NCBI GenBank assembly: GCA_050633105.1
Contig: JBOEFW010000026.1
Coordinates: 1-64,000 of the forward strand
Reading direction: 5' to 3'
Source of the DNA: Aureispira sp050633105
Lineage (GTDB): Bacteria; Bacteroidota; Bacteroidia; Chitinophagales; Saprospiraceae
Length of the DNA: 64,000 nucleotides
A model generated the notes under the pieces. That model was not told where the DNA came from. It made no database searches and saw only the letters and a list, made by a program, of their open reading frames with translations. Position 1 is the first letter of the stretch. Each line of letters opens with the position of its first letter. Positions 9,081-18,992 of this stretch are shown here, piece after piece. The translations under genes and the position numbers were made by a program.

Positions 9081-9208
9081 AGGCTGTCGAGAAAGTAAGT
9101 TTTTAAAACAATTGAATTAAAAATAGATTCACAAGCAAAACTATTAAAAATAGTTAAATGTGATGGTGTCTTTTAATTTGATTGACTTTTGAACTTTTTC
9201 GACAGCCT
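9081..9208. mobile_element. MITE-like element (128 bp, terminal inverted repeats)
   Basis: AGGCTGTCGAGAAAGT at 9081-9096 is matched by ACTTTTTCGACAGCCT at 9193-9208, giving 15 of 16 complementary bases. The similarity continues more weakly inward (CAATTGAATTAAAA against its inverted counterpart). The interior is AT-rich and non-coding. GGCTGTCGAnAAAG-type ends occur on some insertion sequences, so this could be a non-autonomous derivative. No clear target-site duplication is visible. The right end is followed by TTTTTT, so transcribed RNA could also act as a terminator for the upstream gene. Confidence 0.5.
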
Positions 9209-9296
9209 TTTTTATTCTTTATGAAGTGCTCTTTTATTTCTAAGGCATAAATCTCTGTCTCCGAAATGTTAACCCTTACCCCTGAATTGTTTTATA

Positions 9297-10358
9297 ATGT
9301 CTTCCTTTCAACACATCTACTGGTTTGCCCCTTATAATTTAACTTGTCCGAGTACCCGTTATCGGGGGCTTATGCCTTTGGAACAATTAAAAAAAGAAGG
9401 AATCAGTTATGACTTCTTCTACCCTCAGGCCTCTCTAAGTGCTTATTGGCGTTTTTTATCTATGGTTATTTCCATTGTTTTTTTTAGAAAAGCCAACTCT
9501 TTAATTGTTATACAAAAAGTGTGTAGTACACGTACTTATGGCCGAACCTTAAAATGGCTGGTGCAACGCAATCCTCAGGCTACTTTATATGATTTAGATG
9601 ATGCAGAGTATTATAGGCAACCAACAACTAGCTTACATTTTTTCTTAAAGCATTGTCAGTGGATTCAAGTAGGGAGTCAAGCATTAGCTGATTATGCACG
9701 ACAGTTCAATGCTCAAGTTTTTGTTAATACATCTCCTGTTCCAATACAAACAATTACTAAAAAAGCAAAAAATGATTGTTTGACATTAGGTTGGGTTGGT
9801 GATTTCGGAAATGGAAAAGCTATTTCTAAAGCATTTGCACATAAAACGAGTTTGTTCCAATTGCTATTTCCTGTTCTAAAAGAACTACCATTTCCTATCA
9901 AATTAGTGTTAGTGGGGGTAAAAAAATCTGAAGATATTCCACTGGTAGAGCGTTATTTTGAAGACTGTCCTCACATCAGTTTAGAAATCCCTAACCAATT
10001 AGACTGGACGAATGATACGTGGTTATATGAAACTATTTTGAATTTTGATCTAGGAGTTTCCCCTTTAGTAGCGCATCCATTTAATATTGCTAAATCAGCC
10101 TTCAAAGCTAAGCAGTATTTGTCTTGTGGAGTTCCTGTAATTGCTAGTGCAGTGGGAGAAAACGGGACTTTTATTCAAGAAGGGCAAAATGGGCGGCTTT
10201 GTACTTGTTCCAATGATTGGAACAATGCATTGAGCTATTTTCAAGCGTTGGGTCAATCGGATTATTCTACTTATGTAGAACAGGCATTAGCAGGCCGAGC
10301 TAAGTTTAGCTTACTTCATTATACCAAAAAACTAGTCGCCTCCATTGGAGACAACTAG
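9297..10358 (+). CDS. Glycosyltransferase, GT4-like
   Basis: This 353-residue cytoplasmic protein has two Rossmann-like halves. The N-terminal half starts with an acceptor-side pattern (APYNLTCPSTRYRGLMPLE). The C-terminal half carries the nucleotide-sugar site typical of GT4/GT-B enzymes (SAFKAKQYLSCGVPVIASAV, followed by GENGTFIQEGQNGRL). A DLDDAEYY segment at about residue 99 is common in GT-B proteins of this type. The donor and acceptor sugars cannot be told. It is not inside a polysaccharide cluster; its neighbours are a MITE-like element and a convergent protease gene. Confidence 0.75.
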   Translation: MSSFQHIYWFAPYNLTCPSTRYRGLMPLEQLKKEGISYDFFYPQASLSAYWRFLSMVISIVFFRKANSLIVIQKVCSTRTYGRTLKWLVQRNPQATLYDLDDAEYYRQPTTSLHFFLKHCQWIQVGSQALADYARQFNAQVFVNTSPVPIQTITKKAKNDCLTLGWVGDFGNGKAISKAFAHKTSLFQLLFPVLKELPFPIKLVLVGVKKSEDIPLVERYFEDCPHISLEIPNQLDWTNDTWLYETILNFDLGVSPLVAHPFNIAKSAFKAKQYLSCGVPVIASAVGENGTFIQEGQNGRLCTCSNDWNNALSYFQALGQSDYSTYVEQALAGRAKFSLLHYTKKLVASIGDN

Positions 10359-10362
10359 TTTT
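10328..10362. terminator. Terminator between convergent genes
   Basis: Arms AAAACTAGT (10328-10336) and ACTAGTTTT (10354-10362) enclose an inner stem CTCC/GGAG. The hairpin overlaps the last codons of the glycosyltransferase. T-rich bases on both sides allow use in both directions, shared with the minus-strand protease gene. Confidence 0.6.
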
Positions 10363-10394
10363 AAACATTTTTAGTATGGAGTTGCTAAGAAGCC

Positions 10395-11654
10395 CTATCT
10401 TTTAGCAATTGGGTAAGATGTTCCTCTATTAGAAACACTTCCAGAAGTATTTGGAAGACCATTACGTACTTGCATGATACCTGCAACGTGTGGTGTTGCC
10501 ATTGACGTACCACTCAAAGTAGCATAGCTACCATTCAAGTAAGTTGAGTAAACACTGCTACCTGTAGCGATGTAATCACATGGTCCTCTACCATAGTTAG
10601 AGAAAGAAGACCAACCTCTACCACAAGTCATAGAAGCTACTGTTCTTACATTATTTTCATTAATACAAGCAGGGCTGTATTGAGCCGCATTTGCATTACT
10701 GTTTCCTGCTGCAATGGCAATTCTAGTATTAGCATTGCCCATATTTCTTAATGTATTTCTGTAGGGAGAGTTACTAGAACAATTGCTACCATAGAAACCA
10801 CCCAAAGACAAGTTAACAACGTCCCCTGCAAGGTCATTGCTAGCAACATGGTTCAAGCCATTAAGGATAGTATTTGTAGCAGTTCCTCCACTACATCCAA
10901 ATACTCTAACAGCAACTACTGGAGCTCCAGCGGCTACACCAACTACTCCAATAGAGTTATTTCTAGCGGCAGCAGTTCCTGCAACGTGTGTTCCGTGTCC
11001 ATTACAATCATTAGCACTTCCGCCAACAAAAGATCTAGAATAATTCGTTTGTACATTCAAATCTGGGTGATCCAAGTCAATTCCAGTATCAACAATCCAG
11101 ATCCATCGGCTAGTGCTAGCATTAGCAGCACCACCAGCGTTTGAAATTCCACAAGGAGTAGTTTGAGCTCTTCCACCAGAAGGCGTTGTGCTTTCTACTA
11201 CAAACTCAGGTAATTTCTCTACTCTGTTGTGTTCTAGTAAATCTACTTTTGTATTCTTAGAAAGTTTTTCAACTTCTTCATCTGTCAACTTAATAGCAAA
11301 ACCAGGTGCTACAGCGGTATAGTAATCCATTACTTGAGTAGTGTTAATCCCCTCTGCAATTAAGATGTCATTTAATTGACGGATAACAGTGGTAGAGTGC
11401 TCTTTCATCAGACGACTCTTTGTTGCGCGGTCATTGATTGGGCCACTGAGATAAGAAATCGCAGAAGGAACCGCTGTTTCTTTCACCATGACAATGTATT
11501 GGTTAGGAATGATGTCCCCTTCATTGCTTCCAGGGGTAACAACTGTTGCTGCTGGCTCCTGTGTTTTTTGTGCGACCTCTTTGCCGCAGGAAGATAGCAT
11601 GAAGGATAAAGTAGTCAGTGCAATGAAACTCTTTGCTAATGTGATAGCTTTCAT
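10395..11654 (-). CDS. Subtilisin-like S8 serine protease (lipoprotein)
   Basis: This 419-residue protein has a lipoprotein signal peptide ending in MLSSCG, with the lipobox at Cys23. An inhibitor-I9-like propeptide follows (about residues 50-150, beginning PNQYIVMVKE). The S8 catalytic domain shows all three active-site residues: Asp189 (WIVDTGIDLDHPDL), His220 (DCNGHGTHVAGTAAA) and Ser384 (LSGTSMATPHVAG), plus oxyanion Asn318 in AAGNSN. The subtype is proteinase K-like. It is likely anchored to a membrane or the cell surface and self-activating by propeptide removal. The C-terminus ends shortly after the catalytic helix, with no T9SS domain, so lipid anchoring is its probable retention. Confidence 0.9.
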   Translation of the reverse strand: MKAITLAKSFIALTTLSFMLSSCGKEVAQKTQEPAATVVTPGSNEGDIIPNQYIVMVKETAVPSAISYLSGPINDRATKSRLMKEHSTTVIRQLNDILIAEGINTTQVMDYYTAVAPGFAIKLTDEEVEKLSKNTKVDLLEHNRVEKLPEFVVESTTPSGGRAQTTPCGISNAGGAANASTSRWIWIVDTGIDLDHPDLNVQTNYSRSFVGGSANDCNGHGTHVAGTAAARNNSIGVVGVAAGAPVVAVRVFGCSGGTATNTILNGLNHVASNDLAGDVVNLSLGGFYGSNCSSNSPYRNTLRNMGNANTRIAIAAGNSNANAAQYSPACINENNVRTVASMTCGRGWSSFSNYGRGPCDYIATGSSVYSTYLNGSYATLSGTSMATPHVAGIMQVRNGLPNTSGSVSNRGTSYPIAKR

Positions 11655-12588
11655 AACTCTAATAATTTGGTGTTATTAATATAAAATTAAAATCATTTAA
11701 TTCATACAGTAAGGGATCACTTTTACAGACATTTGCCAATTGACAAAGTCATCCAATTAAGAATCCAGCGCAAGGAGAGGCTCCCTAGTAGGGAGGAAGA
11801 GGGACATTTAATAGAACTAATGGAAGAGTATCCTTCCTTATTATTTCTAGATAGTAACCAGTTTTAATTTAGCGTGTCGTAACGGGACTGTTTGGACAAA
11901 GGCTTCTAACTAAGAACTAGAAAATTGCTATTGTTTTTAGACAGGCTATTAAATTATATAGACTGTTTATTTTTTATGTATAGTGTTTGCTTTTTATGTA
12001 TCGCCTTTACTTTTTTAGACGTAAGATTTAACTTTCTTTTTCTACAAGCAGTTTCAATCTCATTGAGCACTATTTCGATGTATTGTTTTGTCTTTTCTTT
12101 TTTTTGCAGTTTTTAATTCTGGACTGCTTTGACTTTTGCAAAATATGTCAGCAAAAAAGAACTTCAAAATTTTTTGTTTGTTTTTGATTAACAAAAAAAA
12201 ACCTAAAATAAGGTTTCTAAGATAACTTCATATGAGGTCAGGCTATTTGTTCATAATGTATTTTAAAATGTAAACTTTATTTTTTTTGGTAAGATGTCAG
12301 TCGCTATATTTTTTCAAAATAGACTAAACTTATTTTTTTACAACTTCTTGAAGGGGATTTTTTGCCTTTTATAAGCCTTAGATTATTAATGGTTTAGATC
12401 TTTGTAAGATTGAGCGTTAAATAGAGTAGTTTATAAATAGAGTAAAAGTTATTGTTGAGACCAAACAGTGTTTATCTTGTGGTGTTGCTGTAGGGTAATC
12501 AAGAAAATTTATTTCTAAGGTTTCCAAACAGAAACTACTAGCTAAATTTACCCTTATTCCTTCATCGAAATTTTAGTTTATTTCTTCT
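11655..12588. other. Long AT-rich intergenic region
   Basis: This 934-base gap separates two divergently transcribed genes. It contains many T- and A-runs and no credible gene. A hydrophobic 63-codon frame at 11925-12116 is driven by T-rich DNA and has no supporting features. Promoters for both flanking genes must lie here, but none could be picked out. Confidence 0.5.
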
Positions 12589-13710
12589 ATGCGCTTTTAT
12601 TGCCTCTTGTTTTTATGGTTTTCTTTCTCCACTATTTGGGCTCAATCGACCGATCGTGACTCTATTTATGCAGAATGGGATAGTTTAGGATATACTTTTG
12701 TTGATCTGCTGAATGAGCGGAATTCAGAGATGGATTATTATTTTGCTTCCAAAGCTTTTTGGAAACGATTAATTATCAAGAACCCTAAAAGCGAAAATGT
12801 TCGTGTGCTAAATGATGATTTATTAGAGGATACTAAAGACTTCAATATCAGTACGATATTCGGAGAAGTAAGAGACGGGGTTCGATATAAATTTCTGCAC
12901 AGTCGGGCAGATTCTGTTTTAGTTGTACAACAGCGTTTAGACGATTTGGAGTTTAATTATTTGTTTTTTAAGCTGAACTATCTGGAAGAGGATTGGAAAG
13001 TGGTCGATATTTATTTCTTGATCTATGACACCTATTTGAGTTCTTTGATCCGAAATACGGTGTATTTTCCTATTGTTTTTGAAGCATTGGGACGATCCAA
13101 TGCAGGTGTCATCTTAGAGAATTCTAAAATTTATAGAGAGGCGAAGCATTTATATGGAGAAGGAGAGACGGAGCGCGCGTACCTAAAACTATCAGGAATT
13201 CCTTTAGAAGAGCGCCTCAGAGATTATCAGGTCTACAAAATATTCCTATCAGGTAAAGTCGAAGATGATCGTAAATTACTGCGAAGTGTCAAAGAGTATC
13301 AAGAGAAGTTTGGGAGTACCGAACGGTTGCCTTTGCTGTTTTTAGATTATTATGTAGTACTAGAAGAGTATGATGCTGCGATTGCTTTAGTAGGGCGGAT
13401 TGATTCTATTATAGGAGGTGATCCTTATCTGAATTTTTATACAGGACTACTCTATTACCTTAAGGGAGATTGGAAAGCGAGCGGAAAGCTCTTAGAGGAG
13501 GCCCTCTTATTTTCCCCAGAAGAAGACTATTATGTCGCTTTTTTAATGACGGTTCTAGTGGAACATAAGGCCTATCGTTGGGCGGTAAATGCCTTAGATA
13601 AATTAGTTAAGACAGAGTATTATACCCAATATGAATTGGGATATTGGGTGAAATTAGAATACCCCAAATTAGCACGTTCTAGGCCATTTAAGCGCTGGTT
13701 AAGGAGCTAA
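12589..13710 (+). CDS. Exported TPR-like protein of unknown function
   Basis: This 373-residue protein has a signal peptide at residues 1-18 (MRFYCLLFLWFSFSTIWA). The N-terminal 150 residues are mixed alpha/beta and unrecognised. From about residue 185 to the end, helix pairs with TPR-like spacing appear (YREAKHLYGEGETERAYLKL, then YNxxGLLYYLKGDWKASGKL). It is probably a periplasmic or surface scaffold protein. The gene is monocistronic and ends in a bidirectional terminator shared with the TraB/GumN gene. Confidence 0.65.
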   Translation: MRFYCLLFLWFSFSTIWAQSTDRDSIYAEWDSLGYTFVDLLNERNSEMDYYFASKAFWKRLIIKNPKSENVRVLNDDLLEDTKDFNISTIFGEVRDGVRYKFLHSRADSVLVVQQRLDDLEFNYLFFKLNYLEEDWKVVDIYFLIYDTYLSSLIRNTVYFPIVFEALGRSNAGVILENSKIYREAKHLYGEGETERAYLKLSGIPLEERLRDYQVYKIFLSGKVEDDRKLLRSVKEYQEKFGSTERLPLLFLDYYVVLEEYDAAIALVGRIDSIIGGDPYLNFYTGLLYYLKGDWKASGKLLEEALLFSPEEDYYVAFLMTVLVEHKAYRWAVNALDKLVKTEYYTQYELGYWVKLEYPKLARSRPFKRWLRS

Positions 13711-13712
13711 AA

Positions 13713-13752
13713 AAAAGCACAAATCTTACGTACAAGTAAGATTTGCGCTTTT
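13713..13752. terminator. Bidirectional terminator
   Basis: A 17-base stem, AAAAGCACAAATCTTAC (13713-13729) against GTAAGATTTGCGCTTTT (13736-13752), has one mismatch and an A-tract on the left with a T-tract on the right. It lies between two convergent genes and fits termination in both directions. Confidence 0.85.
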
Positions 13753-13772
13753 AAAAAATAGAAACAAAATGC

Positions 13773-14702
13773 TTAATTAACAGGTGTTACTTTATAACCT
13801 GCAGCACGTAAGAGGCGAATAACGCCTTTAGGACCACCCAAGTGTCCAGCACCAACAGCATAGAAGGTTGGTGTTTTTTTAGAAGTAGCAATGATCTGAG
13901 GAATCCATTTTTCATTGCGGTTGTCCAACATGTCTTCTTGGTTGCCCATTTCATCCATTTCTTCCCCCATAGACTCTAATAACCCATCTACATCTTGTGC
14001 TTTGTAGTAAGTTGTCATTTTAGACAAATCTTCTAACATTTTGCCATCACCAGACTTCAAATCTTTAACCGATTCCACCAATGTTTCTGCTTGTTGATCA
14101 TAAGGAATGGTATGAAAAATAGCCATTTGGTCACTAACGGTCTCTAAACCGCCAAATTCCATTTCTTCTGCTTTGGCTAATTTTGTCAATTCCATTTCAT
14201 ACATCTTCACAGGCCCCTCAATCATTTCAGGGTAAAGCACGGACATCAACATCATAGGTTGCCACGTTTGAGCAAAACCAAAAGTCATTTTAGCTTCAGA
14301 TGATTTAGATTCTTCTAAGAAGTAAGTTTTGACCAAATTATAATCTTCCTCCGACATAATATCTTCCAAGGTTTTGTCATCTTTCATCTTAGCCAATTGC
14401 ATCATTTCCATAGCCATGCTCAATTGCTTGCTCATGTCAATTTCTGTGACTAATTTTTTTGATTTTTTAAGGGCTTTGTCCATCGTAGGAGTCCAAAGGT
14501 AATCCTTCGCACCAATGATGTGAATGGTGCCAAATAAGTAAGAGGGTTTAATGCCTTTGCCTGTAATCTTCCACAATAAACTCTTTTCTAGTTTATCAGC
14601 AGTGGGGGCAGTAGCTGTCTTTTGAGCTTTAGCAGGGGCTATTGCAACAGCCCAACAAAGGGCAACAGAAAAAACAGCAGATAAAATTTTGAATACGGAC
14701 AT
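13773..14702 (-). CDS. TraB/GumN family protein
   Basis: This 309-residue protein has a signal peptide (about residues 1-26, ending APAKAQ). The family pattern is clear: LLWKITGKGIKPSYLFGTIH at residues 43-61 with the first GTIH motif, a Glu in VTEIDMS near 90, and a C-terminal second motif YAVGAGHLGG near 284-287 followed by LLRAAGYKV. These conserved His and Glu residues are shared with Tiki metalloproteases and TraB proteins. In bacteria the function is uncertain, with a metal-dependent peptidase as the leading idea. It is transcribed alone. Confidence 0.85.
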   Translation of the reverse strand: MSVFKILSAVFSVALCWAVAIAPAKAQKTATAPTADKLEKSLLWKITGKGIKPSYLFGTIHIIGAKDYLWTPTMDKALKKSKKLVTEIDMSKQLSMAMEMMQLAKMKDDKTLEDIMSEEDYNLVKTYFLEESKSSEAKMTFGFAQTWQPMMLMSVLYPEMIEGPVKMYEMELTKLAKAEEMEFGGLETVSDQMAIFHTIPYDQQAETLVESVKDLKSGDGKMLEDLSKMTTYYKAQDVDGLLESMGEEMDEMGNQEDMLDNRNEKWIPQIIATSKKTPTFYAVGAGHLGGPKGVIRLLRAAGYKVTPVN

Positions 14703-14952
14703 ATGGTTGGTTTTTATTTTTAAGTCTATTGTAATAAAACGTTCGGGAGTCTTCCTTACAGTGTACGAATAGCTTGGTTAATAATAAGGATGGTATTGAA
14801 CCAAATTGTACTTTCTAAAAGCACAAATCAAGCAAAAGCGTTCAAAATCGTTGCCAAATAACGACTAAGTGCCATTTTTGCGGGTCGAACAGGAAAATCC
14901 TGCCAAGAATGCTTCTTATTGTCTTTGGATAATAAGAGGCATTCTGTCCTAT
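14703..14952. other. Intergenic region
   Basis: This is the AT-rich upstream region of the TraB/GumN gene, running to the terminator of the next minus-strand gene. No gene is seen. Confidence 0.4.
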
Positions 14953-14986
14953 AAAAAATGCAGCCCTTACTTAAGTAAGGACTGCA
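14953..14986 (-). terminator. Terminator of the large T9SS protein gene
   Basis: On the minus strand the stem TGCAGTCCTTAC...GTAAGGGCTGCA (14986-14959, one mismatch) is followed by six T residues (14958-14953). It lies 33 bases after the stop of the 1200-residue protein. Confidence 0.85.
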
Positions 14987-15018
14987 GCAGTCTATAAAGA
15001 GATAAACAATAAATGTTC

Positions 15019-18000
15019 TTACTGTTTAACTAACTTTTTAGAAACAGCCAGTTTATCACCTAAAATAGTGACTACATAAACGCCAGCAGGCTCATTGCCC
15101 AAGTGGATGTTAATGCTTTGCTGTTGTATTTGAGAGAACTCTTGCCAATAAACGGCTTGTCCAAGAGCATTGTGAATCACTAAGGTTACATTTTCTTGCT
15201 GACGAGCTAAATCTAAATCTACTACCAATTTGTCCTTAACAGGATTTGGATTGATCGATAATTGATCGCGTAGCTCAATCTTATCAACATTAATGTTATC
15301 AATAATGGTCATTTGCAGAGTATCCGTATCGGTACAGCCATCTTTGGTTACCGTTAGAATAACAGGCTCTGTTCCTCCATTAACAAAAGTATAAACAGGA
15401 TCTCGTAAAGAAGACGTAGAGCCATCAGCAAACGTCCATAGGTAGGCTCCTGCATTGGTTGAGTTGGTTCCAAAGAAATTGACATTACCACCTTGGTTAA
15501 GGTAAATAGTAGTGGCAGTTGTAGTCGCTACAGCAGTAGGAATCGGAGCAGGAGTAATTACGATGGTGGTCGTAGCAGTCTGTCCAGAATTATCTCTTGC
15601 TTCTAGTGAATAACTACCAGAGACTAAGCCTGTAAAGGTAGAAGATGATTGATATGCTCCTCCATTAATACGGTATTCTGTACCACCTGTACCACCAATA
15701 CTAGCAACACTCATGTCTACTGCCGTTTGTCCACAAGACAAAACAGGAGCCAAAGCACTTACACTCAATGGACGCGTTTGGTTCATACAAAATAAAGTCG
15801 TATCCGTAGACCCAAAAGCAGTCTCAAAGGCTAAAGTATCTCCATTGGCATCCGTCAACATATAATAACCAGATCCATTGGCACAACATAAGCCATTACC
15901 ACCCATGTCTAGGATCGCAAATTGATAACAACCTGTATCTAAGCAAAAAGAACGTTCAATCAAGACACCACGATCATTACTCAACGCAAAGAAAGGACTC
16001 GAAGCAATGGTTGCTCCTGCACTGTTCTTCAAATTCCAAGAAATATCAGAAGGCATACTATCCAATTGAAGAGTCAAGGTTAGTACATTTGGTTGGTAAT
16101 CGTAGGCCACTAGTTTCTGAATGGTATCTGCCCCATTGCGGTTTTGTACCACCAACATAGCGGTATAAATTCCTGCGGTAGGATAAGATACATTAGGGTT
16201 CGCAAGGGTAGAAGTGCTAGGGGAACCACCTGGAAAGCTCCAACTCCAACCTGGAGCATTATCAATAGAGCGATCTTCAAAAGCAATAGAATCACCAAAA
16301 CAAAGCGCTGCTGCTTGGTAAGAAAAATTGGCAACAGGAGGTGTAGATAAAGGCGCTTTTAAATCCGCTTCCCAAATACCACGACCATAAGTTCCTGCAC
16401 GCAATTTTCCAATGTTATAATTAATTTCAAAATCACGAACAATCACATTGGGTAATCCATCCATGAACGGTTGCCAGTTGAACAATAAAGTATCGGTATA
16501 GTAAACACCGATGTCTGTTCCAATATAAAGGCCATCATCAGAATTTTTCTGATAAACCATACAATTAACAGGAAGGTTAGGCAAGTTGCGGGTTATATTA
16601 ACCCAAGTAGCTCCGCCATCAACAGAACTGTATACTTTGTTGGTTGGAGAAGAACCTGAGAAGGTAACCCAAACTTTGAGCGGATCATCAGGATGTACTG
16701 TAATAGAACTGATCACACTGTTGGGTAAACTAGACGAAATATTAGTCCAGTTGGCACCTGAATTAATAGTGCTGTATAGACGCGTACGAGTACTCGCGTA
16801 AAAATGAGTAAAAGGATCAGAATTAGCAATAGCAAGATTGCTCACATTGCCATCACTAGTTGTAAAGCTCGAAATAACTTGCTCGCTCACACCACCATCA
16901 AAACTCATATAAACTTGGTCATAACCAGCCAATAAAAAGCCATCATCTGTAGGGTGCATAACCATTGGTGTTACCCAATTTCCTGTTCCACCAGGGCCAT
17001 TAAAAATAGGACTGAAATTATTTCCGCCGTCATTAGAAATGCTAAAATTACCATATTGAGAACTACTAATAATAACATTGGAATCCACAGGAGACATTAA
17101 AACTTCCATACCATCTGCTCCATTGGTGTGGAAAGCAGCATTATTACTAATTAAGTTACAACCATTATCTTGTGTACCACCCATAATACGGTAAGGAGTC
17201 AACTCCGTCCCTGCAATTCTATAAAATTGCATGATACTCAACCCATCAGAAAGGTCCGTGAAGTTGGTGCCACCATTAGCAGAGCGGAAAATTCCTCCAT
17301 CACTACCACAATACAAACGGTTGTTATACATTTCCAAAACATGAATGTCCGCATGTGTGTAGGCGACTCCTGGAGGGTAGTACCAGTGTGATTTGAGGGT
17401 TAAAGTCACCCCACCATCAACAGAACCCCATACATTAATACCTCCTATATATACTTCATCGGCATCACTAGGCGAGGCACAAAGGGCCATATCATACCAG
17501 CTTTGCCCCGAAGTTGTATCGGCACCAGAAGCATCATAAGCAAAAACATTAGGAGAGTTTGCTTGTAAAGTAAAAGAGGTTCCAGAGTTATTAGAACGGT
17601 AAAGACCATAAAAACTAGAAGTACTTCCTTTTCCACAAAGGAAATAAACAACACTAGGATCAGCAGCAGAAACAGCAATCTCTGCTCGGTTAATCGCTCC
17701 ACCACTAGGTAAACCTGTAGAGGTTGTGTTCCAAAAGTTGCCACCATCAGTAGAAACAGATAAGGTTGTATTAGAAAGGTAAATTGTTTGTGGATCACCT
17801 GGTTTTAATTCCATATCCCGCCAGCGGCCACTACGTAATAAAGACCAACTTAGCCCCGCATCAGAACTTTTGTAACAACCAGAAGAACTTGCTACAAAAA
17901 GAATATTTGGATTGGTAGGGTGGATAATAATTCTATAAATTCGGGTACCAAATAAGCTAGAGTTATTAAGTGCCAATGCATTCCAACTTAGTCCACCATC

Positions 18001-18621
18001 AGTAGATTTTAAGACACCAATACTATAGGTGTCTCCACCGTCATCATCTCCTGTTCCTAGGTAGATAATATCGCTATTGGTATAATCTATGGCAATAGCA
18101 GAAACACCTAGTGCTTGCAATTGATCGGTTAGAACGGTCCAAGTTTGGCCAGCATCCGTCGATTTCCAACAACCACCAGAAGGTGCACCAACATACAAAA
18201 TATCAGGATCATTGGGATCTTCTGCGACAGCATTGACCCGTCCAGCACCTGGATTATAAGAAGAAGAAGACCAATTGTAAGGTCCCAAAGGAGTCCAGGG
18301 ATTAGAACGCGCCCCTGATTTTTGAATGCCTACTGCATATTTTTTTTGAAAGGCTAAATGCTCTTTCCAAGCATGATTTTGCGGAGGACGGATACCATGA
18401 GGATAAACACGAGGCGCCCAAAAAGCTTCCCAGCGCTTGAACTGCTTCCAGCCATAGCCACGCTTGTAAGGGCGATCTCCCCAAGCATTATTAAAAGCAT
18501 CTTGGACTTCATAAAAATTAACAGAACGATCTTGCATCATGTCTGCCCAAGGTTGCGCAGTCAATTGAGCACATCCCCAACAACAAAGGAGACATAATAA
18601 TAAATAACGGATTCCTATCAT
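15019..18621 (-). CDS. Large T9SS-sorted beta-propeller / PKD protein
   Basis: This 1200-residue secreted protein has a signal peptide at residues 1-22. Residues about 110-750 hold many BNR/sortilin-type propeller blades recognised by repeats of the form SxDGGxTW and LYVGTxxG (for example SGGCWKSTDAGQTW). A PKD-like domain follows at about 770-850 (FEDRSIDNAPGWSWSFPGGS), and a second PKD-like stretch lies at about 1045-1110 (YLWTFADGSTSSLRDP). The C-terminal 80 residues are a type A sorting domain (INPNPVKDKLVVDLD to KLVKQ). It is probably surface-attached or released, with a binding or glycan/protein-recognition role. Sialidase catalytic residues are not evident, so an enzymatic role is not claimed. 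Confidence 0.88.
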   Translation of the reverse strand: MIGIRYLLLCLLCCWGCAQLTAQPWADMMQDRSVNFYEVQDAFNNAWGDRPYKRGYGWKQFKRWEAFWAPRVYPHGIRPPQNHAWKEHLAFQKKYAVGIQKSGARSNPWTPLGPYNWSSSSYNPGAGRVNAVAEDPNDPDILYVGAPSGGCWKSTDAGQTWTVLTDQLQALGVSAIAIDYTNSDIIYLGTGDDDGGDTYSIGVLKSTDGGLSWNALALNNSSLFGTRIYRIIIHPTNPNILFVASSSGCYKSSDAGLSWSLLRSGRWRDMELKPGDPQTIYLSNTTLSVSTDGGNFWNTTSTGLPSGGAINRAEIAVSAADPSVVYFLCGKGSTSSFYGLYRSNNSGTSFTLQANSPNVFAYDASGADTTSGQSWYDMALCASPSDADEVYIGGINVWGSVDGGVTLTLKSHWYYPPGVAYTHADIHVLEMYNNRLYCGSDGGIFRSANGGTNFTDLSDGLSIMQFYRIAGTELTPYRIMGGTQDNGCNLISNNAAFHTNGADGMEVLMSPVDSNVIISSSQYGNFSISNDGGNNFSPIFNGPGGTGNWVTPMVMHPTDDGFLLAGYDQVYMSFDGGVSEQVISSFTTSDGNVSNLAIANSDPFTHFYASTRTRLYSTINSGANWTNISSSLPNSVISSITVHPDDPLKVWVTFSGSSPTNKVYSSVDGGATWVNITRNLPNLPVNCMVYQKNSDDGLYIGTDIGVYYTDTLLFNWQPFMDGLPNVIVRDFEINYNIGKLRAGTYGRGIWEADLKAPLSTPPVANFSYQAAALCFGDSIAFEDRSIDNAPGWSWSFPGGSPSTSTLANPNVSYPTAGIYTAMLVVQNRNGADTIQKLVAYDYQPNVLTLTLQLDSMPSDISWNLKNSAGATIASSPFFALSNDRGVLIERSFCLDTGCYQFAILDMGGNGLCCANGSGYYMLTDANGDTLAFETAFGSTDTTLFCMNQTRPLSVSALAPVLSCGQTAVDMSVASIGGTGGTEYRINGGAYQSSSTFTGLVSGSYSLEARDNSGQTATTTIVITPAPIPTAVATTTATTIYLNQGGNVNFFGTNSTNAGAYLWTFADGSTSSLRDPVYTFVNGGTEPVILTVTKDGCTDTDTLQMTIIDNINVDKIELRDQLSINPNPVKDKLVVDLDLARQQENVTLVIHNALGQAVYWQEFSQIQQQSINIHLGNEPAGVYVVTILGDKLAVSKKLVKQ

Positions 18622-18992
18622 GGTAGTTAAATAGATTGGTGGTTAAAATGGTAGTTTAGATAAATGAAGAGTGTATACAATACTCTAATGGAAAAAGGGT
18701 AAAAGGTAATCAATAGACAGTAAAAATGTAGTTGACTGAATGCAATGGAGTATGTTGCTTTTGTGGGGAGTTGGAGGATAAAATTACGCAAAATTTCATA
18801 AAAAGGCGCTATAATTTTGTCAGAACTAAGTATAGAAACTATTTAGAGAATGTTTTTAGAAGAGCCCTCAAAAATATCTTTCTTTTTTAAAGAGGCTAGC
18901 GAGAGAATTAGAAGTAGAGCGATTGACCACAAAAGCTCTTGAGAGGAAAAATTGTGAACAAGGACCGACCTCTAGATTTCACGCAAAGAGGC
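18622..18992. other. Intergenic region
   Basis: This 371-base region is upstream of the large T9SS protein gene and downstream of the small exported protein gene, both on the minus strand. No gene or strong hairpin is seen. Confidence 0.4.

Noticed and set aside
11925..12116. 63-codon Phe/Leu-rich plus-strand frame in the long intergenic gap
   Set aside because: The T-rich DNA explains the hydrophobic product; there is no start signal or partner.
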